Shown: positions 45,130 to 57,762, counted from the stretch's first letter. The stretch: DNA of 64,000 nt from Alisma plantago-aquatica (GCA_963693085.1 OY856410.1:564051906-564115905), one strand, 5' to 3'. A program made the numbers and translations. Notes: a model not told the origin generated them from the letters alone.

Positions 45130-47228
45130 AAGAGTAATGCTACAGACACCCGACCACATCCTCGGGAGTCACCCGGTGGTTGGAAATGGGGCTCTGCTGA
45201 TGTGGCAAAAAGTTGCTGCAAAGATAAAAAAATAATAAAAAGAAGAGACAGAAACCCGTTTTACTCATAACTTTCAATTCTAAATGAATTTTTTTCGAAA
45301 TAAAAAACATCAGATTCCTTATGAAAAATATTTTCAATCAAGACCAATGTTGACATATTTTAGAAAAAATAATATTAGAAGTATATTAAGAGATGAGAGA
45401 AGTATGCAAAAGTACAATACATTTTTGGATATTGTACTCAGATTGACCATTCAGGTACAGTACATATTGTCTCTTTATTTTTTAATATTCCATATTATGT
45501 CATAAATCTAAGTATCATACATGTTATCATTTATATTAATTTTTGCATACATTCAAAATGTAACGTTTGACAATAATCATATACATGGATACTCAAGGCA
45601 CCGTACGAGACATAACAACAATACATAATTTGATGATCTTGTTGTTTTTAGAAGTACAATACTAACGACCACATTTTGTAATACAAAGTATTGTATTAGA
45701 CGTAAAATGCTAGAGGTATTGTACGAGACACAACAACAATACATGATTTGATGATCTTGTTGGTACAAGAAGTACAGTACTAACAACCACATTTTGTAAT
45801 ACAAAGTATAGTACAAGACATACAATACTAGATGTATTCTATGAGACATACAATACATGATTTGATGATCTTATTGGTACAAGAAGTACAGTACTAACAA
45901 CCACATTTTGTAATACAAAGTATAGTACTAGACATACAGTACTAGAGGTATTGGTTGAGACATACAGTAATGATTTGATGATCTTGTTGGTACAAGAAGT
46001 ACAGTTCTAACAACCACATTTTATAATACAAAGTATAGTACTAGACATACAGTACTAGAGGTACTGTACGAGACATACCAACAATACATGATTTGATGAT
46101 CTTGTTGTTACTAGAAGTACAGTACTAACATCCACATTTTGTAATACAAAGTATAGTATTAGACGTATAATACTAGACGTACCGTACGAGACACAACAAC
46201 AATACATGATTTGATGATCTTGTTGATATAAGAAACATTGTACTAACAACCACATTTTATTATACAAAGTACTGTACTAGACGTACAGTACTAGAGGTAC
46301 CGTACGAGACATAATAACAATACATGATTTGATGATCTTATTGGTACAGTACGAGACATATCATGTATAAAAGATTGTCAATAATCACATACTGTACATA
46401 TATAAACTAATTCACATTTCATTAAAAACATACACATTTTACTAAACTACAATACTTTTACTTATGTTTAAGAACAACTAATCCTTGATCCTATTCATTC
46501 AAAAGTATAGTTTAAACTCATTGCTAATATTAATTCAAATCGAATTAATAGATGAACAAGTAAATATTGTATATGATTTGGGAGAAATATGAATGTGATG
46601 TCTTGTACTCACAAGTACTGTACATCTATACCCAAGTATGTGTATGGTATCCTAAAATATGGATACTGTATTTCTTTTGTATAATCATTATTTTAAAGTA
46701 TGTCAACACTAGTCTTGTTGGAAAGTATTTTTTAAAAGAATTATAATGTAATTTATTTAATTAAAAAATATGCTCCATATTGAAAGTTATGGATAAAAAT
46801 ATTTTCTCTCTCTTCTACTTCTCTCGTCCTTTATTTCTTTAATAAGTAAAATTGGACTAAAGTTGTGAACACAGTCATTTTCTCTCTCTTTATTTTTTTT
46901 ATTTTTAATGTTGTTGGTTGTACGAAACAAAATATACACTATGGACATGTGCTTAAAATATGGACTATTATGCCCAAAACACATGTATTACATTTTCTCA
47001 TATTATTATTTTTCAAAATATGTCAACATTGGTCTTATTGGAAAATATTTCTTATTACGAATATAATGGTTTTTGTTTCATTGAAAAATTCATTATGACT
47101 TGAAAGTTATGATCAATACAAGTTTACACTTTGTTTCTACTTCACTCCTATTTAAAAATAATTAAAGTTGTCCACTTGCTGTAGTTCCACCGGATGGGTG
47201 GCCGGGTAGATAGTCGGTTAGAATTATT
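45130..47228. mobile_element. Non-autonomous Mutator-like element, about 2.1 kb
   Basis: Inserted in copy B and flanked by CTATCAAC (45122-45129 and 47229-47236; 9 bp if the next A is counted). Copy A has the single uninterrupted site near 34,340. The ends, AAGAGTAATGCTACAGACAC and, on minus, AATAATTCTAACCGACTATC, are only weakly alike. An 8-9 bp duplication with such ends fits a Mutator-like element, though hAT cannot be excluded. The interior is AT-rich with no transposase and holds a 118-bp tandem repeat. Confidence 0.75.
45585..46370 (+). repeat. Tandem repeat of about 118 bp, seven copies
   Basis: ACATGATTTGATGATCTTGT recurs near 45,624, 45,741, 45,857, 45,967, 46,087, 46,207 and 46,323, with ACAACCACATTTTGTAATAC and palindrome-rich GTACAGTACTAGAGGTACAGTAC-type segments between. 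Minus-strand frames here are repeat translations. Confidence 0.85.
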
Positions 47229-47236
47229 CTATCAAC

Positions 47237-47553
47237 AATAACATGCCAATGCATAGTTCAAAATTGTGGGACGGGAACAAATGCAGTCAACAGTGAGATA
47301 CTGTAGGCGGATTGTGGCCCACACAGGACGTACTCTTGCCGTCCATCTTTTTCTGATCGTGAAAAGGAAGTATGGATGTTGAGGCAGCGTTTTGACGAGA
47401 GAAGAAGGGATGGTCATGCAGGTAGTTCAGACTGAACACACACTTTCCCCTGGTTGTGGTCCAGGTTTCTTAAAGGTGCAAAATCGAACTCGTAATCAGC
47501 CGCCAGGTGGAGGAAACTTCAAAAGTACAATCATTCATTGCAGTAGATTTTGC
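47237..47553 (+). repeat. Tandem duplication, copy B part 3
   Basis: Matches copy A from AACATGCCAATGC to CAGTAGATTTTGCA, with a small insertion (CACACAGGACGTACTCTTGC) near 47,320 not present in copy A. Confidence 0.85.
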
Positions 47554-48038
47554 AGACCGGATGAACTAGGGAATTGAATGCTGGATCTTTCAGATATCTC
47601 GATATTGCTCATGTGCGGTCATCATCGGGTACTTCCCTGCCATTTCTGATCATCAGATGTGGCTGGTGAGTCTTTTGGCAACGAATTCCAGTCAACTCCA
47701 CGGACGTGGGTAGGTAACCGCTCAGTCTCAGGCTATAAGGGCGGTCAAGACTCTCCAAAAAATGGTCCCTGCCATGTTTATCTTCAATGTCTGATATCTC
47801 CCATCGACGCACTCATCTGTTTATTCATCTATCAAGCAGCCATAGGAGTGCGCAGTAAAGTCTAGAAAAAGCTTTATTTCTTATCTTCTCCTATTGTTGC
47901 TGCCAGTGCTGATGCATGTGTTAGTGAGTGGAAATAACGGCAGCACAGCCGATCCCATTATCAGACTGTTCTCGTGGCAGAAAATTGCAAACGGTCAAAA
48001 GTCCATAGCTCATGCACGCATGACATACATAGTATACT
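47554..48038. other. Unassigned sequence after the duplication
   Basis: Moderate GC, no recognised gene. Short frames on both strands (47,609-47,865) have no known likeness. It may be the original local DNA between transposons. Confidence 0.4.
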
Positions 48039-48142
48039 GTTTAGGCAGAACAATTCAAGTAGCCTAGAATATATTACTGTTTTTATCGGTGTTTAGGCAG
48101 AACAATTCAAGTAGCCTAGAATATATTACTGTTTTTAATACC
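48039..48142 (+). repeat. 52-bp direct duplication
   Basis: GTTTAGGCAGAACAATTCAA through ATATATTACTGTTTTT is repeated exactly, starting at 48039 and 48091. Confidence 0.95.
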
Positions 48143-49934
48143 GATAATAGCACACTTGAATCTTGTTTACCAAATTGCGCTTTTGTGGAGTCACCATGTT
48201 GTGTCAATGTTGCCTGGCCAGGGTGGGCCAAGAAAGACGTGTCCCCCCATCTTGCTCACCGGGGGAGCAGTTGAGCCCAAAGTATAGCTCTAGTTTTGCC
48301 GCTTTTTCCCTCTCTCTTTAAAGTAGTCTAATTTACCCTCAAAATTCTCTCTCGCTTATATTTTCGCACAGATTTTCCTTATTTATATATTCCCTAAAAA
48401 TGCTAAGTGTCAACATAAATTAGTTAATTACGATTAAAACTAGAGAACTATGATGTATATAAAATGTATTTATATTTCTAACTACTTGAATAACTTATAA
48501 CCAACAAAAAAACAAAAGTCACAAGGAAATCTATATGTATATATTAGTAGATGCACGTGCTTCGCACGACTCCTTGTATAATCCAAGTCGACAAGTTATA
48601 AGTTGATATTAGATTATACAACTATTTAACGTGACACGTTTTATTTTCATTTTGATTTCATAGACGTTGTTGTTATTATTCATCCCTTGTTGTGTTCAAA
48701 TGCCTTCTATTATCTCAATGCATTTAATATTACATTTACATTAAAAGGTGGAACGTATATAATATGTCCCATATGTTCTAAATGTATTGCGTAGGGAATG
48801 ATCTTGTAACATCCTACATAAAAGATGACATATCAACATAGATGCCAAAACAATCTCTTTACTATTTCCTTGATTAGGAGACAACACTTTTCCACTACTT
48901 TGTAAAACATATGTCTATCTTATGATTATGCAGTTTGGATCTCATTACTTTGTTATCATATATTTTTTATTTTGGGTTAACATATTATGTATCCATAAAT
49001 TCTTGGACCACTTTCACGAAGATGCCTTTGACATATATATTCTCACACAGGCATAGATCATTGTAGTTGTTAATTTCCTTTATCATAATAATACTGTTAG
49101 GATTTATTTTCATGGACATAGTAGACATTATCCTAAATTTGACTAAAATATTAATTTTATTGATAAGAAAATTATTTTACAAATTTTGTAAAGGACACTA
49201 TCTATTCTTTTTAAGTATTGAATGTTCTTCTTCCTTTAAAAAGAAAATGATCCTTTTGTTTGCATATGATAAGTCATCTTCAATAATAATCAAGAATTAT
49301 TGTGATATATAATATCATACAAGAGAACATGTTCACAGAAAATATAAGTGGATCTCAACATTAGAATCTTTAGTATATTATCACCTAAATTAAACAGTTA
49401 CATTATCACCTAAATTGAACCTTTTATGAGAATGTTCATTCTTGTAAAGATGATCTCCTAACCTATTTTATCATTAAAGCTTGAAAATACATGCCAAACT
49501 AGTTTTGTATTTTTTCTAAAAAATATTTCTTTAATTTTATATATACAAATATTCAAACTATATCTATATATAATAATTATAAATGAATAATAAACTCTTC
49601 TGAGTTGAGTATTAGTTTTTATATTATTCAAGTAGGAAAAATCAAGTAATCAAAATATATTTCTTCTCTTCTAAAGTTCGTAGTCATTATTAAGAAAGAC
49701 ATATGAAAATGTTAAGCAATATTTGTAAGATTACGTATTGAAGGAAAATCACTAACGCGTATGATAAACACATCAAAATGAATAGCATATTTATAACAAA
49801 GTTGTGTAGTCTTTTCATATTGTTCAAAAATTAATCTCAAAGTGTGTAACCCTTCAAATTGTCAGACCAAAAATATAAAAGATGGATGACAAATAGGTTT
49901 CCATGTTATTAAACTTATTAAAAAGTAGATGAAA
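48143..49934. other. AT-rich intergenic stretch
   Basis: No gene supported. A small hairpin, GTGCTTCGCAC (about 48,557-48,567) in TTAGTAGATGCACGTGCTTC, resembles a hairpin near plant Helitron 3' ends on the minus strand, but I find no firm terminus. Confidence 0.4.
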
Positions 49935-51014
49935 ATTTTTTGGGGTATCCAAAGTGTGTCTCCCTTTTTGTATTTTTTCAATAAGGTATGTACAATACAT
50001 AGAAGTAAAGAGAAACACAAAAGAAAGAAGGGAACTAGATAGAAAATAGCTATTTATCTATACAATTTTAAGCTATGGCATCAGTGTCACTTTTCAAGTA
50101 TCTCAAAATTGCAGCAGCCGATTTATCAACTCCCTCAAATATTCTCTGGTTTCTCTCCTTCCAAATACCATGGATAGTCACCAGAAAATAACATTCTCCT
50201 TATCAGAGCACGTATCCAGAAAACTATGAAGAGATAGGGGCAAATGCCCAATATACCCATCAGTAATAGCCATGTTCCAGACTTGCTGGCTGTACAAACA
50301 ATAAAAAAAGATGTGGTCAATATCTTCAATGCTACATTTGCATATCTCACATCTAGATGGGAAGCAAAAACCTCTTCTCTGAAGAAAAGTTTGGGTCAGA
50401 ATCCTTCGAAGCATGACTTTCCAACAGAAAATTTTGCATCTGTTGGGCACCTTAGACTTCCAAATCCATTTATACCATGGAACTTTCATATCTTACTTTC
50501 GAAAAGCCTCCCAAAAATCCTTCATTCTATTAGGAGACTTATCATTGAAGAGAATCTTATCCTCAGAACTTGAGCCAGGTGTAAAAATAGAATTCAGAAC
50601 ATAGGTGATTCTGTTAACATGGCGAGATCTACAGATAATCCAGTCACCATTGTTAATTAGCTCAGCAAACTTAACAAATTTGCCTTTGCCTAAAAGCATG
50701 ATATCCCTATCTTCCAAGAAATCAGTAAGAAATCTTTTATGATTGACCCAAGGGTCCCTCCACAACATAGTGGATTCACCATTTTGAACATTCCAGTGAA
50801 TATAGGGTACCATACTATCTCTGACAGTTAATAAGTGTCTCCACAACCAAGAAGAGTGTGGTTTGGACTTGATGCTCTAGATTGAATCCCCTTTCAAGTA
50901 CTTTGCATGAATCCATCTAATCCACTAATTATCTTTTTTGAATGCAATATTCCAAACATTGAGAGCAAAGAAAGCCTCTACAACATCTTTAGTGTGTTTC
51001 ACACTTAGACCTCC
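49935..51014 (-). mobile_element. 5'-truncated LINE copy (minus strand)
   Basis: Reverse complement of 54,889-55,965 with high similarity. It ends on the left in a T-run (the A-tail) and stops on the right at GGAGGTCTAAG, the truncation point. It retains the last part of ORF2, including an open zf-RVT segment (VPNRCKIFCWKVMLRRI, SRCEICKCSIEDIDHIF, about 50,178-50,489). Possible target duplications around TAGATG (about 49,928 and 51,055) are too short to be sure. Confidence 0.8.
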
Positions 51015-51067
51015 AAAAAAGGGGGCATGAGAGATGATCGTTTTGCCTGCAAATAGATGGGGATGCG

Positions 51068-52344
51068 ATGAGCGCGAGCGGAGAAGGGGACAGGGTGGGC
51101 GATTCTGGCGACACTGGAAAATTTCCGCCGCCACTGAATCCTCGTGATCTGCGGGCGAGTTCTGCACAGAATCAAAATGTAGGCCTCGACAATACTCTGG
51201 TCAAGTCAAAATTCAAAGGAAGGCAGAGGAAATCCCTATTGCATTGGCAACAAGAAACTAGGCAGATCTGTTTTCCCAAAAGTTAGATCTAGACCAAAAT
51301 CTAAAGAGGTGCGAAGTAAAACTGGTAGATGGAGCAGCAAAGTACTCCAGATCCATTGCTGGTAGAAATATACCAAAATGGGTGAACACGGTAGCAGGCT
51401 ACATCATCGGCTTGAAACCACACTGGCCTACACTACACAGACATCTGAAGATGATCTGGAAGCCGAAGGGCGACTTTGAGATTCTATCTAGAGGTAATGA
51501 CTTCTTTGTTATCAGGCTTTCCAACTCGGATGACTTTAGGCTTGCTGTGGAGCAAGGTCCATGGTTTCTAGGTGGCAAACCAATGAACCTGAAGAAATGG
51601 CAAAGGGGGGAGCCGCTAGAAAATATGAAACTCACTAAAGTGCCAATGTGGGTTCAGATTCTTGACCTTCCTCTTGAGTTGTGGGATAAATAAGTTTTCA
51701 ATATAGTAGGAAGCTTCCTTGGTACTCTATTGAGGCATGACTTCCTTACCAGACACCAATGATGCTTGGATTATGCGTGGATTCAGGTTCTTGTTCCTGC
51801 CTCTTCGAATTTTCCTAGTAAAATGTAGTTGGTTAGTGATGATGGTGTGAAGGATACTGTTCGTTTGGAGTATGAATGGTTTCTGGATGTGTGCAAGGTT
51901 TGTGGCACGTTCGGCCATGGGCAAGGTGACTATAAGAAGAGTACAGTACTTGGTGAGGAAGTTATTCAGTTAGTGGAAGATGGTGTCAGCAGCAAAGTGG
52001 ATACCTTCTATGATTGTCCTCGCGTTGAAGTAGGGACTATTCCAATAACCCTTGTGGGGTCTACTGTTCAGGTTTCTACACCAACTGCAAAAGGAAAAGA
52101 AGTTATGGTGCAAAGTCCAGCTAGTACTCCTAACCAATGAAGGGTGCAGGGTAGGAAGACTAAGTCTCCCCCTAGATATGTTCAGAAAATACCACAACAA
52201 AGAGTGAATGGCTCCTTGGTTTCTCCGAACAACTTTAAAGCACTGGAGTTCATTGATTCTGAAAGTAATGATGTTATCACTGGTAGCGGGCCAGGTGAAT
52301 CTTCCATCATTAATCCTTCTCCTCCTCCCATTTCTAATGGGTGA
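51068..52344 (+). pseudogene. LINE ORF1 (DUF4283 domain and zinc knuckle), inactivated
   Basis: The DUF4283 region is open at 51,382-51,693 (GYIIGLKPHWPTLHRHLKMI, PWFLGGKPMNLKKWQRGEPL, KVPMWVQILDLPLELWDK). A CCHC-type knuckle follows at about 51,893 as VCKVCGTFGHGQGDYKK, where the last cysteine has become tyrosine. Stops and a frameshift break the chain near 51,285, 51,690, 51,762 and 52,138. ORF1 proteins bind the LINE RNA. Confidence 0.8.
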
Positions 52345-55300
52345 GTTCTCTATCATTTCTTGGAATGTCTGAGGTTTAAACAAACTTGGACGTCAGGGGG
52401 CAGTTAAAGAAGTTATATCCAACAATAAATGCTATGTTATGTGCATTCTTGAGAGAAAAATAAGAAGGAAGAAGATGAGTAAAGTCATGAATAACACCTG
52501 GAGTTTAGCCAGCTGGGTTTCCAACCACAATTCTCACCTCTTGGGTAGAGTTATTACTGCCTGGAGTAGAGAAGATACCTCTATTCGTGTGATTTCTGAA
52601 GGAGATCAATTCCTCCACTGTCATGTTAAGTCGGATCAAGGTATTTTCTATCTAACTGCAGTCTATGCACATAATCCAAAGGGGAAAATGGATATTCTAT
52701 GGGATCATCTTAATGAGATTCATGCTAGTATTGGTGATAAGCCCTGGTTAATCATTGGAGATTTTAATGTTGTTCGCTTTGCCTCTGACAGATTTGGTTC
52801 TTTTGAACCGTCATAAAATTCTATGAGTTTATTCAATAACTTTGTTAATAGCTCTGCTTTGTTGGAGATGACTCTTTGTGGTTCTTTGTATACATAGGAC
52901 GACAGACAAGAAGGTAGTAAACTTATCATGTCTAAAATCAATAGGGTTTTTTATAATAATCCTTTCAGTATAGCTTTTCCTCAAAATTGGTGGTCTATCA
53001 TCCAAACTATCCACAATGATCATAGAGTCATGTGTATCCACCTTGGGGAAAGAAGTTTCTGTAAAAAGACTCCGTTCAGATTCATCAATTTATGGTCTGA
53101 GATGGAAGGCTTTTATGAAGTTGTTGAAGAAGCGTGGAATTCTGAGGTTGAAGGGAACCCTACTTTCAGAGTTGTCTAAAAGCTTAAGAAGGTAAAGTTT
53201 TCTCTTCGTACTTGGAATAGGGAGAAAGTTGGGAACATTATGGACAACAAGAATTTGAAAGAGGCGCATGCATGTTTAGCTCAGGCCTTAGCTGATAATA
53301 ATCCTTACAATCTTGATTATATACATGCTGCTACTGAATTAAGAAAAGAAGTTGTTCTAGCTTATGAGGCAGAAAAGTCTCTCATCTTACAAAAGTCAAG
53401 GGTACAATGGCTCAAACTTGGCGATAAAAATTCCAAATTTTTTTATGATTCTCTTCGTTCTAGAAGACACAACAATACTATTAGATGTATGATCATTGAT
53501 GAGTATAATGTTACTGATTATGTTGTTATTCAAGACCATATCTTGGGCTTCTTATACTCATTTGTTTGTAGAGAAAAAGAATGATCACTGTCAATGGGAT
53601 GATAGATGGAAGCTACCTTCTCTTTCTCCTATTCAGTTCAACTCTTTGTGTGAGTTAGTCATGAGGGAAGAAATTGAAAGAGTCATTCGAGAAGCTGATG
53701 GTGACAAAGCACCAGGTCCAGATGGATTTAACTTTCACTTCTATAAGAAATGTTGGCATATTATTGGGGAAGATGTAGTAAGAGTAGTTCAAAATTTCTT
53801 CTCTAGTGGACGGATGCTCAAAGAGGAAAATAAAACTTTTCTTACCCTAATTCCTAAATCAAAGGATACCTTAAGAGTTCAAGACTGGAGGCCCATTGCT
53901 CTTTGTAATGTTATGTATAAGATTTCATCGAAGGTTATTGCTAACAGATTACAAAGTATCCTTCCTACCATCATTGACCCTGCCCAGAGTGCCTTCATCA
54001 AGGGTAGATGTATTAAGGATTCTACTTTGCTTGTTAATGAGCTTCTTGATAGTATTGCAGAAAATTCAATGCCAATGTTGTGTCTGAAGATGGATCTTAT
54101 GAAAGCATATGACTCAATTAATTGGGGTTTTATGTTTGATATTCTTAAAAGGATGAATTTTCTTGGTTGTTTCATTCAGTGGATCCATGAAATTTTTAAT
54201 ACTAATAGCATGCAAGTGTTGTTCAATGGTTAACCTAGTAGAGGGATGTGATAGGGGGACCCTTCAGCACCCTATTTGTTTGTCCTTGCTATGGAAGGAC
54301 TGTCTAGTATCCTGCGATTTAGTGTTGAAGATAAACAATTTGATGGTATTCGAGCTTCTAGTGAATTGCAAGTTTCCCATGCCTTATTTGCTAATGATGT
54401 AGTCATATTCTTTGATACTTCTAAAAAATCCATGCAAGGTATCAATAATCTTCTCAAGAGTTTTAGTAATATCTTTGACCTTCTTATCAGTTGTGATAAA
54501 TGCATGGTTTTCTATAATACCTATGCTGATTCTAAAATGATAGAAGATATCCTGGGTTTTAAGATTGGTAATCTGCCTATGAAGTATCTAGGTCTGCCTC
54601 TTTTCAAAGGCAGAATCACCAGAAGTTTATGTGCCCCCTTGATGGAAAAAAATTGTAAAAAGCTAGAAGGATGGAAGGCTTGCAGCCTCTCTTTTGATAA
54701 TCAATTGGAACTTATCTCTTCTACTCTCACAACTTTTCACTTATATTGGGCGTCTTCATTTCCCATTCCAACATCAATATCAAATGAAGTTGACAAGTAT
54801 TGCAGGGACTTCTTATGGGGTGGTGTTGAACTTAAGAACACTATCCATACGATCTCTTGGAAGGACATCTAAAAAGCTAAATCTGAAGGAGGTCTAAGTG
54901 TGAAACGCACTAAAGATGTTGTAGAGGCTTTCTTGGCTCTCAATGTTTGAAATATTGCATTGAAAAAAGACAATTTGTGGATTAGATGGATTCATGCTAA
55001 GTACTTGAAAGGGGATTCAATCTGGAGCATCAAGTACAAACCGCACTCTTCTTGGGTGTGGAGACAATTATTAACTGTCAGATATAGTATGCTACCCTAT
55101 ATTCACTGGAATGTTGGAAATGGTGAATCCACTATGTTGTGGAGGGACCTTGGGTCAATCATAAAAGTTTTTTTACTAATTTCTTGGAAGATAGGGATAT
55201 CATGCTTTTAGGAAAAGGCAAATTTTTCAAGTTTGTTGAGCTAATTAACAATGGTAATTGGATTGTCTCTCGTCATGTTAATAGAATCACCTCTGTTCTG

Positions 55301-55828
55301 AATTCTCTTTTTACACCTGGCTCGAGTTCTGAGGATAAGATTCTCTTCAATGATAAGTCTCCTAAGAGAATGAAGGATTTTTGGGAGGCTTTTTGAAAGA
55401 AAGATATGAAAGTTCTATGGTATAAATGGATTTGGAAGTCTAAGGTGCCCAACAGATGCAAAATTTTCTGCTGGAAAGTCATGCTTCGAAGGATCTGACC
55501 CAAACTTTTCTTCAGAGAAGAGGTTTTTGCTTCCCATCTAGATGTGAGCTATGCAAATGTAGCACTGAAGATATTGACCACATCTTTTTTTATTGTTTGT
55601 ACAGCTAGCAAGTCTAGAATATGGCTATTGTTGATGGCTATATTGGGTGTTTGCCCCTATCTGTTCATAGTTTTCGGGATACGTGCTCTGATAAGGAGAA
55701 TGTTTCTTTTCTGGTGACTATCCATGGTATTTGGAAGGAGAGAAACCAGAGAATTTTTGAGGGAGTTGATAAATCGGTTGCTGCAATTTGGAGATACCTG
55801 AAAAGAGACACTAATGCCATAGCTTAAA
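52338..55828 (+). pseudogene. LINE ORF2 (endonuclease and reverse transcriptase), inactivated
   Basis: It overlaps the end of ORF1 and starts with the APE endonuclease motif SWNV-stop-GLNKLG (52,350s), where the stop replaces the usual arginine. IIGDFNVVRF (about 52,753) marks the nuclease core. Reverse transcriptase spans about 53,690-54,500: GDKAPGPDGFNFHFYKKCW, TLIPKSKD, WRPIALCNVMYKISSKVIA, QSAFIKGRCI, LKMDLMKAYDSINW. The active-site block reads LFANDVVIF, so the first catalytic aspartate of FADD is asparagine. The zf-RVT end lies near 55,430-55,620. Numerous stops (for example near 52,814, 52,897, 53,177, 53,582, 54,231, 54,870) show it is dead. Confidence 0.88.
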
Positions 55829-55984
55829 AATGTATAAATATATAGTTGTTTTCTATCTAGTTCCCTTCTTTCTTTCGTGGTTCTCTTTACTTTCTATGCA
55901 TTGTACATACCTTATTGAAAAAATACAAAAAGGGGTAGACGCACTTTGGATACCAAAAAAATATAGTAAAACATTGTAATTTCA

Positions 55985-57308
55985 CATTCATAAAAATAAA
56001 ATATATAAAAAATATAAGCATGGATGCCTCTAATATTGCGATCTTTTATCAAGTAACATTCCTTTAGTGTGATCTTCGCGCACACACAATTCATCATTAG
56101 CTTCAATATTTTGTGGTGTTGGCAACCCAACTGAGAATGGACTGAAGTCATCATACTTATCATAGTACTCTTCTTCATCTATAGGATTTTCAATGAACTA
56201 TCTTTTACCATGAAGAATAACCAACTATTTATCATTTGCAGGAACATCAATATAAAATTATTGTTTCACTTGTGATGCCAATATGAATGGTTCACCATTC
56301 TCGTTAATCTTTTCAAAGTTCACTAATGTGAAACCCGATTCATGCACTATAACTCCTTTGGTGTTATCAACCTAATTACATTTAAACAGCAAAATTTAGA
56401 AATCTACGTAGTCAAACTCCCATATGTCTTCAATGACACCGTAATATGACATTTTAGCTTCACGTGGACTCTTATCCTTTGCACTTGCAAAAAATAATGC
56501 AGACGCTTGAAGGGTGACCTCATTATTTTGGACGATGCTCTTATCATCTTGATGGTTTGTGTAATATGAGAAGCCATTTATGTCAAACCCTTCATAAGAC
56601 ATAACATTGAATTTTGGTTTAAAGGCGAGGCATTTGATATTTTTAGCAAGATTATTTGGTGTTTGAGATAGTTGATGTAAGACTTTATCTTCAAAACACT
56701 TAATAAATGTCTTGTTATGCTCTCTAGCAAGCCACATTGAATTGGCTCAAGAATATTGTTTCTTGATGAAATTGGTATGTTCCTCGATACAAACACTCAC
56801 TTCATCTATGTTGTGTAAAATATACAAGTGAGCTTGTTCCAACAGCTCATGGTTGATTAGTTTCATCTGTGATCCTAAAATTCCTTTTCCAGAATACTCC
56901 TCAATATTCTTGTCATTAACAGGGGCGTCATTACCATTCCGAAAGTCATTACAAAAATCCATAACCTCTCTCACCACATAACCCTCAATAATACTCCCTT
57001 CAGGCCGATAACGGTTTCAAACATCACCTTTAAAAATGTTCATGTGTCGTTCAAAAAGATACATCCAATGCAAGAAAACTGGTCCCAACATTTTCAGTTC
57101 CTTAGTCAAGTGGACAACAAGATGTACCATGATATCAAAGAATAAAGGAGAAAATACATCTCAAGCTGACATAGGGTAACATCCACTTCTCTTTGCAACT
57201 TATCTAGAGTCTCAAGATCAATAACTTTGCTGCACAAACTATTAAAGAAGAAATAAAGTCTGGTGATTGCAAACCTAACATGCTTTGGCAATATAGATCG
57301 AATTGCCA
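55985..57308 (-). pseudogene. Relic of a CACTA transposase (TNP2 C-terminal half)
   Basis: Reverse complement of about 61,679-62,955 in the neighbouring CACTA, with many substitutions and small gaps. Pieces: IRSILPKHVRFAITRLYFFF (DUF4218 region), REVMDFCNDFRNGNDAPVND, then SYYGVIEDIWEFDYVDF (DUF4216 region). Frameshifts occur near 57,130 and 56,745, with further stops. It is cut at 57308 exactly where the next CACTA terminus begins. The other half should lie beyond the window. Its left end fades next to the LINE tail. Confidence 0.85.
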
Positions 57309-57339
57309 CACTACTACAGAAATAGCATTTAGTGACACT

Positions 57340-57762
57340 TTTCTGGGCGTCGGTTATTAAGGAAAACCGACGCCTTCTATGTTAGGCGTCGGTTGTTTAC
57401 GAAATCCGACGTCTATATTCGAAGACCAGCCAGACACGGGTACCGCTTTGTCTTCAGCGTCGGTTGTTTATAACAAACCGACGCTTAAAGTCGCCCGCGA
57501 AATCCATATTTCGATCAAAAAAAATAGTGTCATTAGCAGCGTCGGTTATTTAGGTAGAAACCGACGCCTATGTGCGATGAAAATTTGTGCGAAAAGTGTC
57601 ACCTTTAGCGTCGGTTATTAAAGTATAACCGACGCTGAAGGTGGTTCCCGCCAAACAATTTCATGAAAATATCGTCCAATTAGACGTCGGTTTTTTCAAA
57701 CAACCGACGCTAAAGATGTTTAGGCGTCGGTTGTTTTAAACAACCGACGCTATTTGGGAACT
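57340..57762. repeat. Subterminal hairpin array, seven units
   Basis: Seven inverted pairs of GCGTCGGTT and AACCGACGC, each with a loop of about 8-13 bp, spaced about 50-70 bp. These are likely binding sites of the element's TNPA-type protein, by analogy with En/Spm. Confidence 0.9.

Larger units (their letters stand above)
51015..55965 (+). mobile_element. LINE (plant L1-like) retrotransposon, near full length, inactivated
   Basis: Carries both ORFs of a plant L1-type LINE and ends in an A-rich tail (ATACCAAAAAAATA). Start position is uncertain: a GC-rich stretch from about 51,060 looks like its 5' end. It faces the truncated minus copy head to head, giving inverted arms of about 1.08 kb separated by 3.87 kb. 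Confidence 0.85.

Noticed and set aside
49935..55965. Twin-priming (5' inversion) origin of the inverted LINE
   Set aside because: Twin priming inverts the 5' part of one copy. Here the 3' end, including the tail, is duplicated, so two separate insertions fit better.
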